A DNA stretch of 64,000 nucleotides from Strongylocentrotus droebachiensis (taxonomy: Eukaryota; Echinodermata; Echinoidea; Camarodonta; Strongylocentrotidae): the NCBI GenBank assembly GCA_035222895.1, contig JAVYIG010006587.1:5001-69000 (forward strand), given 5' to 3'. The number at the start of each line of letters is the position of its first letter. Position 1 is the first letter of the stretch. This document shows, in pieces, positions 47,590-57,870 of this stretch. The position numbers and the translations under genes were made by a program. The notes below the pieces were generated by a model. The model was not told the DNA's origin, did not search any database, and worked only from the letters and a program-made list of their open reading frames with translations.

Positions 47590-47875
47590 GTACAATAATT
47601 ATACCCGAGTCCCACCACCGACCCGATTCCATACAGACTCCAGGAGCCCGTTCCACAAAGCCTTTGTTCAATAACAAATGACAAAAATCAGTGACAAATC
47701 TGCTGATAACCAATCAGAAGCAAGGATTTCAGTAGCTTATAACAAAATCTGTCATTTGTCACTGATGACAAATTTTGTGAAACGCCCCTCAGACCGACCG
47801 ATTCTTGGCCGTTGGACGTAATGGCGTTTTTCGTTAGGTCTGGTGTCGGTGTCGTTGGTGTGATTGGGTTATCTA
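47590..47875 (+). repeat. GTCGGTC-rich dispersed repeat, copy 2 (interrupted)
   Basis: Contains ACCACCGACCCGATTCC on the left and GACCGACCGATTCTTGGCCG, GGTCTGGTGTCGGTG, GTTGGTGTGATTGG on the right, related to 43010-43310. It is split by the MITE at 47644-47789, a different family and position from the insertion in copy 1. Confidence 0.6.
47644..47789 (+). mobile_element. GGCCC-type MITE, TTTCACAAA subfamily, copy 3
   Basis: Ends GAGCCCGTTCCACAAAG and TTTTGTGAAACGCCCC. CAG flanks both sides (47641-47643 and 47790-47792). The interior is almost the same as 11841-11970, including CTGCTGATAACCAATCAGAA. Confidence 0.85.
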
Positions 47876-49599
47876 AAGAGTGTAAAAAGCGAAAATAACT
47901 CACCTTTTCTGTGTCTTTTTCACCAAAATGTTCTTGCTTCGACGATTAGTATTGAATGACTCCTGCATGGGAAAGAGGTGGATAGTCGGAAAATAAGGTT
48001 ATAGTATTTGAAATGACAACAGATATTGCCAGAATGGTTCATGAAATATAGAGTAGTCAAATATAGTGGATAAAAAGGCATTGTTCAGTTCAAACTATTA
48101 GTTCCTTCTTAATATCCTCTTTTCGATTTTCGTTTCTCTCCTCGCTATACTTTGTACTTGTCTTGTTCAGCAAACATGGACCGTGTCCTTTAGTCAGTAG
48201 CAGCTCTCACGGCATGTCAACAGTCAGACAGTGACAACTGAATGTTTTCACAAATAATGTTTTGTTTGCGACTCGTCCTTCATCGAACTTACGACACAAA
48301 CTATACCTAGAAAATCGATCATTTTATACTCCAAGGAAAAAGCAAAGTCATTACGACAGGGGCGTACATAGCCTCGACAAACAGCACCTTAGCAATTAGC
48401 CAATATCTTGCTCTAGGTGCGAAAGTTCCTTGACGGAGAGGGAATAAAATCTCGATAAAAACATCTGCGGTGCGATAATCAGAAATCGATTACCTTATCC
48501 AAGGAAATGGAGTTTGATGATTTATGATTGCCCTAAACTTTAGATAGCATGGATGTTTGGCTTGTAGAGGGATGATTTTGTGTTAGCTGCGTAACGATCG
48601 AGGCTAGACTTTAAGTCCAGCCGTGCTTTATCTAGCTTTCATAGATGATTTAAATGAGGGAAACTGATCAGTGAAGAACATTATCAAATTTTAAAATTGC
48701 GATCGATCGATCAATACATATTTTTATTAACCTTGCGAGCACCTTTCCATTTGTTTTATACAAAAAACATCAATTTAATTTTCCTTAAAGAAAATATCCC
48801 AATACCCTTGGGATGCTACTGGGCACGTGATTTTACACAAAAATTGATGTGTTCAGCTGTTCAGAGCCAGAAGGGAGTTAACTCTAGTATATGAGTTAAC
48901 GTCTTTTTGGCTCTAAACTCTATCAATATCAATAAAAAATTGACATTGGTTCTTTTATTAAAAGAAATTTGGTATGAGGATGGCCTTCCCCTTATAATGC
49001 ATGTTGTAAACGTTTCCTTCAGTCCAAATTTTTCAAACACATCACAAGAGAAGATGACTTTACCGATACAGGAGGTGGGTGAGCAATTGCACCTTGACCT
49101 TCCCATTTTCATGTATTTTTTTTAAAATCTCTCTCTTTGTGTCTCTCTTCAAATAGCTCTTTACATATAAATGTCAAGACCTTTCCCTTCTTTATTGCTC
49201 GTCAGATAATTTCGATACCTGCTCCCCCCCTCCCCCCCCCCCCCCCTCCACCGACTAACAAAAACTCTGATGGTGCCCATGAAGATGATTTCTAATGGCG
49301 TGATGGTAAGAAGGGTCAGATAGATAGGGAGTTGGTGTGATGCAAGGCAGATGTTCTGAGGGGGTATCGCCCTTCTCATCATTGATTGCTATCTTCGTAA
49401 TATCACTCTAATGGACTGATCGGTGTAACATAATATAAAACAGAACGTTTTTATTGGTAGTTGTAACCTTGATGTGATAAGCCGCTATGCTTTCACCATG
49501 AATAACAGGGAAAGATATGCTGCATCTTAGAAGACACAGATTTAAGAGCGGCAGCGGCTAAGGGATGCAATCCATGATCCACATGTCATGGCGTCAAGC
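47876..49599. other. Non-coding stretch with a hairpin and a C tract
   Basis: AGAGCCAGAAGGGAGTTAAC (48863 onward) pairs with GTTAACGTCTTTTTGGCTCT (to 48915) with mismatches. A C/T-rich run lies at 49223-49249. No gene supported. Confidence 0.45.
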
Positions 49600-49740
49600 T
49601 GATACCGCAGTCCCAACGCCAAACCACCTCCCAACAAACCCTTAACGGCCTGGTATTTTGCCATTCGGGGGGGTAATGTAATTGTTTGATCGGTCCGTTG
49701 CTGGTCTGGTGTCGGTCTGTGGTCGGTCTGTTTTCACATT
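49600..49740 (+). repeat. GTCGGTC-rich dispersed repeat, copy 3 (uninterrupted)
   Basis: GCCATTCGGGGGGGTAATGT, GATCGGTCC, GTCTGGTGTCGGTCTG. The same order as copy 1 without a MITE, which helps define the empty site. Confidence 0.6.
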
Positions 49741-50194
49741 TAAAATGTAGAAGCTCAGAAAGTATTTTCTTTAAAATCATACAGATATAGACGTCATGTG
49801 TGTGGCTTTATTCAGAAAGTACACATACATACCTGTGAATATCCATATGAAGGGAGGTGAGACCTTATGAGCGCATTATTTTTTATTTGCAAAGTGATCT
49901 GAAGTCCACATCCATTGTAAAGCAATCTTGACAAAATAATCAATTTGTCTTTATACATGTATGTACTGGTATTTCCCACATACTTCCTATGCTATCAATT
50001 GTTATCAGTACTTTACCAATGTCATGGCTATACGGTGTGAACTGTGATTCAAGGAGAAAATGGAAGGTCTACCATCGACTACTAACCCTCAGTCAGAAGG
50101 TCAATGTCTAGTTATGAAAACACCAGGACGAGTGGCTAGGTAAACAGTATCACTCATCGTTTGTCTTTCTGAGAGGGAGGGGGTACACTCGGAT

Positions 50195-50220
50195 GATGAG
50201 CATGAGAGAGAGATAGAGAT

Positions 50221-50251
<31 letters not shown>

Positions 50252-50452
50252 TATAGAGAGCCTAGAGATAGAAGAGAGAGAGGTAGATAGAGAGAGAGAT
50301 AGCTGATAGAGAGAGAGGTAGATAGAGAGAGAGAGAGAGGTAGATAGAGAGAGAGAGAGATAAAGATAGAGGGAGATAGATAGCTGATAGAGAGAGATAT
50401 AGAGAGAGATATATAGAGAGAGATAGAGATATAGAGAAATAGATAGAGAGAT

Positions 50453-50487
<35 letters not shown>

Positions 50488-50520
50488 AAGAGCGAGAGAG
50501 AGAGAGAGAGAGAGAGATGG
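50195..50520. repeat. GA/GATA microsatellite
   Basis: GA runs interspersed with GATA units. The block GATAGCTGATAGAGAGAGA recurs near 50301 and 50382. Non-coding. Confidence 0.9.
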
Positions 50521-50689
50521 GGGTTAGGGGATGAGCTTCCTCAGCTGGTTTGGTGCTTCATTTCCCCGAGGTGTGAGAATTAAAACGTGACGATGACCCG
50601 AAAAAGGGGGAGATTGAAAGTTAAAGTAGGTGTATGAAAATGTGCGAGAAAAACTATTTGGTGAGAGGTAGTGGAAAGAGAGAGGGGGA

Positions 50690-50894
50690 GAGGAGGGGGG
50701 GGGGGGAGAATATTAGAAAAAGGAACGTGGATAAAGGGACTGACAAATCTTTCTTCAGTGCTTCAGTTTAGATAGACATTTAACAAAAAATAGAGAGAGA
50801 CAGAGAGGAAATTAGAAAAGTGAGAAAGAGAGAGCGGGGAGGGCGGGGGGGGGAGAGAAAGAGATAGAGAGAGAAAGAGAGAAAGGTTGATGGA

Positions 50895-50934
<40 letters not shown>

Positions 50935-50990
50935 GAGAGAGAGAGGGAGAGAGAGAGAGAGAGAAAGGGAGAGAGAGGGAGAGAGAGAGT
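50690..50990. repeat. G tract and GA microsatellite
   Basis: A G run at about 50694-50706 and GA repeats at 50790-50990. The sequence at 50530-50620 just upstream resembles 51976-52060 (see findings). Confidence 0.85.
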
Positions 50991-52033
50991 ATACCGAAGC
51001 TTAAAAACCATTATAGTCAAAACGTTTATTAATCATTAACGTCGTGGGCAATCTTCTTTTCTCCATTTTCGACAGGCCTCGGAAGAATAATGAGTTTTCT
51101 CTCATTTCGATGAAGATAATTAGTAAGATGGGAAACAAATGGGATGGGGAGTCGAAATTACAGAGAAATCTGAAAATAAAAACCCCGGAGGAAAGCAATG
51201 AGGGACATTATAAAGTGATGATATTTCCAAGAGCATAATACCAATGGCAGCTATCTTCTGACGATAGCTGTCTGTAGGTTACGTGTGGAAATGAAAATTG
51301 TATTGATAATTATGAAGAAAAGTAAAATAATGCAACAATTAGACCAACTATAACAGAAATAATTAAGATATGGGCTTGCATTTCGACAGCATTGCAGGTT
51401 GAGGTTGCAAAATGATTATGTTAAAATGTGTCCAAAGTACAAACGGTTGTGTAGATGATAAAATGAATATGGCGAAAAGAACAAATATAATATAGGCCTC
51501 ATGTTTGAAATGTACTGTGCCAATTGAAATGTACGATTAAAAAACTCTTGACAACTATGATTTTTTTCTAGTAATTTCTTTTTCTTTATAAAAATTTCCA
51601 GCTCATGTGTGTCTTTATTGTCTCACGCTCTTTGATAATTACGAAAGAGAATTGCAGCATGTTAATACCATACCCTTGAATAAAAAGGTAATATTGCAGA
51701 CTAACTTGGATAATGTTAACTGTGAGTGTAACAAAACCACCTCGTAATTATGGAAAGTCTTTACACGAAGATGCAACAAATAACACTGGCTATTGATTTC
51801 TCCACTCTACTTAATTTGCTTTATCTAAAAAAGAATGAATAATAATGCGACGGAGGTATGAAAATGAATCAATATGCCCCACATTTATGGTTGGAAGAAG
51901 AGTTTAGGCAGCCCTGGGAAAAATGGCGGATCGATTTCGCCCGAAAATTAGAGATTGTGTTCTTTGAAGGGCGAAGTGTCGTCTGCACAGCTGCGGGTCC
52001 GAGCTCATTTCCCGAGAGAGCGGGAATTAAAGA
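50991..52033. other. Non-coding stretch
   Basis: No gene or transposon recognised. It includes a small hairpin, GCAGCTATC / GATAGCTG, near 51247-51272. Confidence 0.45.
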
Positions 52034-52707
52034 GTGACGATGATGATCTAGAAGACAATATAACAAGTGAGGTGGCTTGAAGAAAGTAGGAGAGAGAGAG
52101 AGAGAGAGAGACGAGAGAGAGAGATGATGATCTAGAAGACATGATAACAAGTGAGGTGGCTTGAATAAAGTAGGACAGAAAGAGAGAGAGAGAAAGAGAG
52201 AGAGAGAGGGGGAGAGAGAGAGTTAGAGAGTGAGAGAGAGGATAACAAGTGAGGTGGCTTGAAGAAAGTAGGAGAGAGAGAGAGAGAGAGAGGGGGGAGA
52301 GAGAGTTAGAGATAGAGAGAGGAAAACAAGTGAGGTGGCTTGAAGAAAGTAGGAGAGAGAGAGAGAGAGTGATGATGATGATCTAGAAGACAAGATAGAT
52401 GATAACAAGTAAGGTGGCTTGAAGAAAGTGGGAGAGAGAGAGAGAGAAAGAGAGAGAGAGGGTGACGATGATGATCTAGAAGACAAGATAGATGATAACA
52501 AGTAAGGTGGCTTGAAGAAAGTGGGAGAGAGAGAGAGAGAAAGAGAGAGAGAGGGTGACGATGATGATCTAGAAGACAAGATAGATGATAACAAGTAAGG
52601 TGGCTTGAAGAAAGTGGGAGAGAGAGAGAGAGAAAGAGAGAGAGAGGGTGACGATGATGATCTAGAAGACAAGATAGATGATAACAAGTGAGATGGCTTG
52701 AACAAAG

Positions 52708-52750
<43 letters not shown>

Positions 52751-52810
52751 GTGACGATGATGATCTAAAAGACAAGATAGATGATAACAAGTGAGGTGGC
52801 TTGAAAAAAG

Positions 52811-52851
<41 letters not shown>

Positions 52852-52925
52852 AAGAGAGAGAGAGAACGATAGAGAGAAAGAGAGAGAGAAATAGAGAGAT
52901 AGAGAGAGAGAGAGAGGGGGGGTGG
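52034..52925 (+). repeat. 93-bp GA-containing minisatellite
   Basis: The unit is GTGACGATGATGATCTAGAA, then AACAAGTRAGGTGGCTTGAA, then AAAGTGGG and a GA run. The best-preserved units start at 52461, 52554 and 52647, exactly 93 bases apart and nearly identical; the next is at about 52750. Units upstream (52034, about 52124) and partial units (near 52231 and 52322) are more diverged and vary in GA length. The centre is homogenised and the edges decayed, as usual for unequal exchange. The 279-codon minus-strand frame across it is a serine/leucine artefact. Confidence 0.9.
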
Positions 52926-53339
52926 GTGTCTAAGCTGAAGATTCCCATTAAAATCGTGACCTTTTTAACGCCGTTATTTGTAATGGTAAGTGTCAAATAA
53001 TGAGGATATACATCGCGATCCTGTTTGTCGTTTGAAATAGGCCTATAGGCAAGCCAATTCAAGTCGTTTTCTAGTAACGTTAGGATGCATGAAATATTTA
53101 AGAAAACGTGGGGTAAAAAGAAATTTTAAGAAACCAGATGATGGCTGCGCGATTTGATTTCAAATTTCCATGAATTAAATCCACTTCAATTTTAGTTTCA
53201 CCACCGCCTGAATTTTTGGGTTTTAATTGGGATCTTACATATTGATCATCTTGATGTGTTTGCGTGCTTAGTTTTGGAACAAACCACTCTTCGCTAGTTG
53301 AAGATTATTGGTAATACTGTACATCTTGGGCGTTTAAAA
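52926..53339. other. Non-coding stretch
   Basis: Nothing recognised. Confidence 0.4.
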
Positions 53340-53425
53340 AGTTTTAAATAATCTGGATTTATATGTCGCTTAATACCAAATACCGTCTCTAAGCGCTTTA
53401 CGGATATCATAACCTCGGTCATCTG
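53340..53425. repeat. SINE tail fragment
   Basis: GGATTTATATGTCGCTTAAT followed by CTCTAAGCGCTTTACGG is a variant of the TTTATATAGCGC tail, without a head. The next SINE begins just downstream. Confidence 0.5.
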
Positions 53426-53439
53426 ATTCATTTACGCAC

Positions 53440-53760
53440 ACTACTATTATTAATATGCCGTTCTTGTATAGCGCATTTCACATTATAACATCTCCATGCG
53501 CTTCCAAAAAGCTTTTTTTGTGCACAATCTCCACTCCCTGGGGACTATTCATACCATTATGGTCACCTTGAGAGCATATTGCAATTATAAACATAACGGC
53601 TTTCGTAATCCCACCAGATCCCCATTTCTTCTGGGTATGGAGTGGGAAATGTAGATTACCCAGTAATGCCTTGCCAAAGGACATTAGTGCCGTGTCAGGG
53701 ATCGAACCCTTTGCATTTCAAGTCAAGTGCTGAAACCACTCGACTTCGACACCTTTATGC
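53440..53760 (-). mobile_element. tRNA-derived SINE, family C copy 2
   Basis: Tail ATTATTAATATGCCGTTCTTG and GTATAGCGCATTTCAC at 53443-53480; head with B-box complement GATCGAACCC near 53700 and A-box region near 53735-53750. TTGCCAAAGGACATTAGTGC is shared with 34081-34360. Confidence 0.7.
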
Positions 53761-53842
53761 TTAGGGTTAGGAGGAATTTTAGCTCACAATCCAGCAGCAA
53801 GAACAAAACGTCAATGGGAGTGTATCGGATAGGAATATTTAA

Positions 53843-54158
53843 AGATGAAGTTGAGTTCTGGTCATGCGATTGCATTGTGAAAGAAACGGTGTGGAATCGA
53901 CCAGAAAAGGTTGATCATCTAGCATATAAGAATTTGTGTGTATTGCAAGGTTCTGGAATCATCAAAATGTTAAGAAATTTGACCAAGTAAAAATCCTACC
54001 CTGGATGATGTTACATGACAAATTTAGAATATGAAGGCATTTGAAGAGCCATGCTTTTCAGGGAACATGTCTTATCTGATGTTCTTCCACACTTGCATAA
54101 TAAGAATGATAACGCTCACAAATTATTTTTCACTTCTTCCCAGAACTCAACCTTCTCT
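53843..54158 (+). mobile_element. TTAA-flanked MITE (AAGTTGAGTTCTGG family), copy 1
   Basis: Ends AGATGAAGTTGAGTTCTGG and CCAGAACTCAACCTTCTCT, with TTAA outside each (53839-53842 and 54159-54162). The copy at 61676-62062 is the same family on the opposite strand; both share GCGATTGCATTGTG, AACGGTGTGGAATCGA, ATTTAGAATATGAAGGCATT and TGTTCTTCCACACTTGCAT. This copy lacks about 70 bases present in the other. The 87-codon frame at 53727-53990 lies in it and is not a host gene. Confidence 0.9.
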
Positions 54159-54162
54159 TTAA

Positions 54163-55509
54163 GGGAAAATCTCTACTAATGTAACAAAGATAGAGAATTT
54201 ATATTTAGCTGTTTTTTTCCATTCTAAGGGATTGGATTTTAATAAACATGTCTTCACTTGACTAACACAGAACAAAAAGTATATATATATATTTTTCCCC
54301 TAATGAATATACAATAATATAAATGGAACATGGTGTTCTACGACAGAATGGGCAATATTCTACTATTTACATATAACCACAAAGACCCTTATGCTATGTA
54401 AAAATTATATTTGTGAAACTGACCAATACATTTACATTATTATTGCATATATACGTAACTAATCTTGTAGGAACGCGAACGCCAATTCCGACAACTACAA
54501 AAATGCATTTGGACCTTCCTCACGTAGTAACTACTAACAATGGATTATTATGATGGTAATCGTTATTAAGTCCACGAGGCCAGCTCGCTAGTCATGGCTA
54601 TTGTCATGATGATAATTAATTTCTGTCATCATTTAAAAAGAAATGAGTGCTCTCACCTCGATTAAAAGTCATCCTCGATCCAATTTTGGCTCATAATTAT
54701 GTAGATTAATTATGAACGAACATCATCACCACAAAAAAAAAATGCTATTCGCGATCTCTCAAACCTTAATGGAATTAATATGAGCATGCAGGTTGACAAA
54801 GGGGTGAGTTCAATAACATTCTCTGCACGAGTAGCTCTCACCTTTGATGATCAATAGATATAACAGCTTGTCAAAACATTCGAATATTTACCTTCTTTTA
54901 TCAGTGTCGATCACTTGGAAGATGAAGATTTATTACAAGGAGTCGCGTAACAAAAATAATCTTGTTTTAGTAGCACACAGTCATTTGCTAATAACAACTT
55001 CTGCAAGAAACCTAAATCACCGATGTTTTAGCTCCATGTAACTCTCAATGCAACCTCTGAAGATAAAATCGTGCTTTAGAGGCAAAGAAGGTTGATATCA
55101 AAAGTAACAGGTAAAAAAGGATGAAATTCTGACTTTACACCAACTGGCTAAGAGAAGCAGAGAGAAGCTGATACACAGATGCACCTCATCCCTATATGAC
55201 CGAGTAGAGTAAATGAGAATCTGAGTTGTGAGACACCGCTAAAGCTTAGGAATCGAAGGAGAGTCGTTGCGATCCATCCTGCGTAACGTGAGCGCTCTGT
55301 TGTGATAGCCCATCGATAGAAACACACCAATATATATCTGAAAGGACTCCGCGTTCTGACTGGAGTTAGTCTTTGCTTTGAGACATTTACACGCACTTTC
55401 AAAAGACGAGTTGCGTATTGCGATTGTACGACACATGCTTCATGGACGTTCAATTGCGTTAAGGGTTTATTAACTACACTAATAGAATTCTTAACTTCAA
55501 CCGTTGACC
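54163..55509. other. Non-coding stretch
   Basis: No gene or element seen in about 1.3 kb. Confidence 0.45.
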
Positions 55510-55690
55510 GACCACCTTTGCCAAACCCTCTCCCTAACCCTAACACTAAACTAACCCTAACTGCGACACTAACCCTACCCTTCACCTAAACCCCAACTAT
55601 AACCCCAATTCTAACCCTTATCCTAACCCTAACCTAAATCCAACTGCGATCCTAACCCTAACCATAACCCTAACCATAACCATAACCGTG
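55510..55690 (-). repeat. Degenerate telomere-like (CCCTAA)n
   Basis: About 180 bases of CCCTAA-type units with many variants (ACACTAA, CCCCAA, CCATAA). The plus strand shows CCCTAA, so TTAGGG runs on the minus strand. It is older or more mutated than the perfect array at 6052-6076 and makes the 145-codon minus-strand frame over it unreliable. Confidence 0.85.
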
Positions 55691-56509
55691 TCTGGAGTAA
55701 TTGTTGCCTGAGCAAATATATTGGATCATCATTTTTGCGATGTAATATCAGCATATTCTCCTTATTCTTTTAGAGTGTGATATTTTCACACGACTACCTG
55801 TTATTCCAAGGGATCTATTGTTGGTGTGCTTTCAGCTTCGCATCTACATCAATACTCGTTCACCTCCCCCTATTGTCGTCATAGAATATGAGGTGTCGCC
55901 GAGAATAGTTATTGTCCGATAAAGTTTTCTCAGTAAACAATTGTTGGAAACATTTGCGTCATTGATATCGATTTATTTTGCTACATTAAAAGATTCTTTA
56001 AAATAAACTTTTAAGTGATAGAAAAGAATCGATTGGCTTTTAAGATATTGGCAGCTTATATGTAGCTACAGAGAGATAGTGGCGTGACCCAGACAAACGG
56101 TTGATACATTTCAATGGTTTAACAAAAGTGCATAATTATAGCTATTCCAATTAGCAATCCATTTAATTTATTTCATTGTAATGAGCTGTAGTCGTTTAAA
56201 ACGTTATGTTTTTTTTCAAAAGATAAAAGTTTGCACTAGGTTTGAGCTCAGTTTCAATTATTCTATACTATGGAACATCATGGATGAATTTGGTATAATT
56301 CACTTCATGCCTTCCTCATATTCCTGGGCTTTCGACTTTGAGGGGCACCCAGTCTGTGCTCCTGAAAAAACACTTGATCATTACCGTTGTTGTTCTGCTT
56401 CACCTTAATTGCCAGATTTTTTTTTTCTGATAACAATATAAAAATAGGTTGTTCCAACGGATTTAGTTCACCTAAGTTCACCCTTTAATAATTATACTTA
56501 TAATACTTT
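55691..56509. other. Non-coding stretch
   Basis: The 75-codon frame at 56181-56408 has no recognised motif and no splice support. Nothing else seen. Confidence 0.4.
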
Positions 56510-56730
56510 GTGAATGTCTGTCAGACTTGACACACTCCTGGCGCTCCATACTATTATCCCGGCTTTAGCAAGTCTGGGAATGCATTCCTGCCAGGTATCT
56601 ATTTACCTCACCACCTTAGTGTAGCAAACTTTACATCTTGCCAAATACCGTGGCAGAGATTCGAACCCTATACCTTGTGGTTCACAGTCCAGAGACTTGA
56701 CCACACGAACACAATCACCCTTTACAAACT
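56510..56730 (-). mobile_element. tRNA-derived SINE, family C copy 3
   Basis: B-box complement GATTCGAACCC near 56655 and A-box region near 56693-56710. CATCTTGCCAAATACCGTGG precedes the head, as in 34081-34360, though shortened. The TTTATATAGCGC tail is not recognisable. Confidence 0.65.
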
Positions 56731-57489
56731 ATCTTCGATGTAGATACTCCATAACTTTCAAACAGGGTTTCCAAACGAAGACTATATTATCACCGCGAAT
56801 ATAATTGTGAAGGCATATGATAAAATGCATTGCAATCTATCATATCATTTTAATAAACGGTCGTTGACTCTTTATCTTAGTACACAGACCATTAAAGCAT
56901 CATTCGTCGCAGCAATGATTATTTTATCGTTTGCGTTACCAGGAATGACAGAGATGTTTTTTTTAAGGAAAATCTAATTAGAGTTTGTAAAAAATACTTA
57001 AATGCAAGTAATAAATGCATCACTACTCCGGTTGGTGATGTATCTAAGCGCTTATTTAAATTTATTAATTCATTAATTATTTATTCACTAATTAATTAGT
57101 TTATTTATTTATCATTTCTTTTTTTTCTTTCTTTCTACCTCCCTTTCTTTCTTTGATTCCATTATTTATTCATTTACAATTTAAAAACGAATTTAGGATA
57201 TTGGTTAGGAGCATGAAATGAAAGAAATAACATGTAGTCTGCATCTATTTCATCCTTTACATAGACGTCATCTAATGAATAGGATTAATTAAACTATGAA
57301 CAGCCCTGATGAATAAGGTCGTTGTTGAGCTGAACGTGATAACGTTGAGTGCAAGGAAACAATGAATACGCAGCGAAGCATAGTATTAGGGGAGACGTAA
57401 TGAATAAAGCGAAATGGAACTAAAATAAGGAGGGTAAGGATAGATTGATAGATGAAGAGACAGAAAATGGGAAAACTGCGAAGATGGAA
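56731..57489. other. Non-coding stretch with TTTA/TTTC repeats
   Basis: Includes (ATTT)n and CTTT runs at about 57057-57155. No gene supported. Confidence 0.45.
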
Positions 57490-57660
57490 AAAATGGGAAA
57501 ACTGGACATTTTAGGGAGAGCGAGGTAAAGGTGCAACAAAAGGCCAAAGGCAGCAACTTTAATCAGTTCGATGTAATAAATTAATATGTCACAGAATGCA
57601 TTCCCTATCTACACAAGTAGAAAGGAGGGGGGGGGGGGGGAGGGGAGGGGGGGGGTATAA
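57490..57660 (+). repeat. Dispersed repeat, second copy, ending in a G tract
   Basis: GGGAAAACTGGACATTTTAG, GGGAGAGCGAGGTAAAGGTG and GAATGCATTCC...CTACACAAGTAGAA match 17886-18020, and both end at a G-rich run. The copies share order and strand but differ in the middle. Confidence 0.65.
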
Positions 57661-57764
57661 TTGTGTTTCAGTTTGTATTAGCTAGGACTTTAGAAAATGC
57701 TTCGCTTCTATGTTATGTACGAAATGGAACTGGAGTTTTGAGAAATAAATTCAAGGAATTCAAA

Positions 57765-57814
57765 GAGAGAGAGATATAGGAAGAGAGAGAGAGAGAGAGA
57801 GAAAGGGAGAAAGG

Positions 57815-57860
<46 letters not shown>

Positions 57861-57870
57861 GAGAAAGAGG
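57765..57870. repeat. GA microsatellite
   Basis: GA runs with AAAGGGAGAAAGGGAG interruptions. Confidence 0.9.

Noticed and set aside
52461..52760. CRISPR-like array
   Set aside because: Units are 93 bases, contiguous, with no unique spacers, in an animal-type genome; it is a minisatellite.
52223..53062. 279-codon minus-strand open frame
   Set aside because: It is the GA minisatellite read in a stop-free frame; repeated SLSLSL blocks alternate with the 93-bp unit translated. No domain, no codon constraint.
55148..55585. 145-codon minus-strand open frame
   Set aside because: It begins within the degenerate CCCTAA tract and has overlapping alternative frames; no domain is visible.
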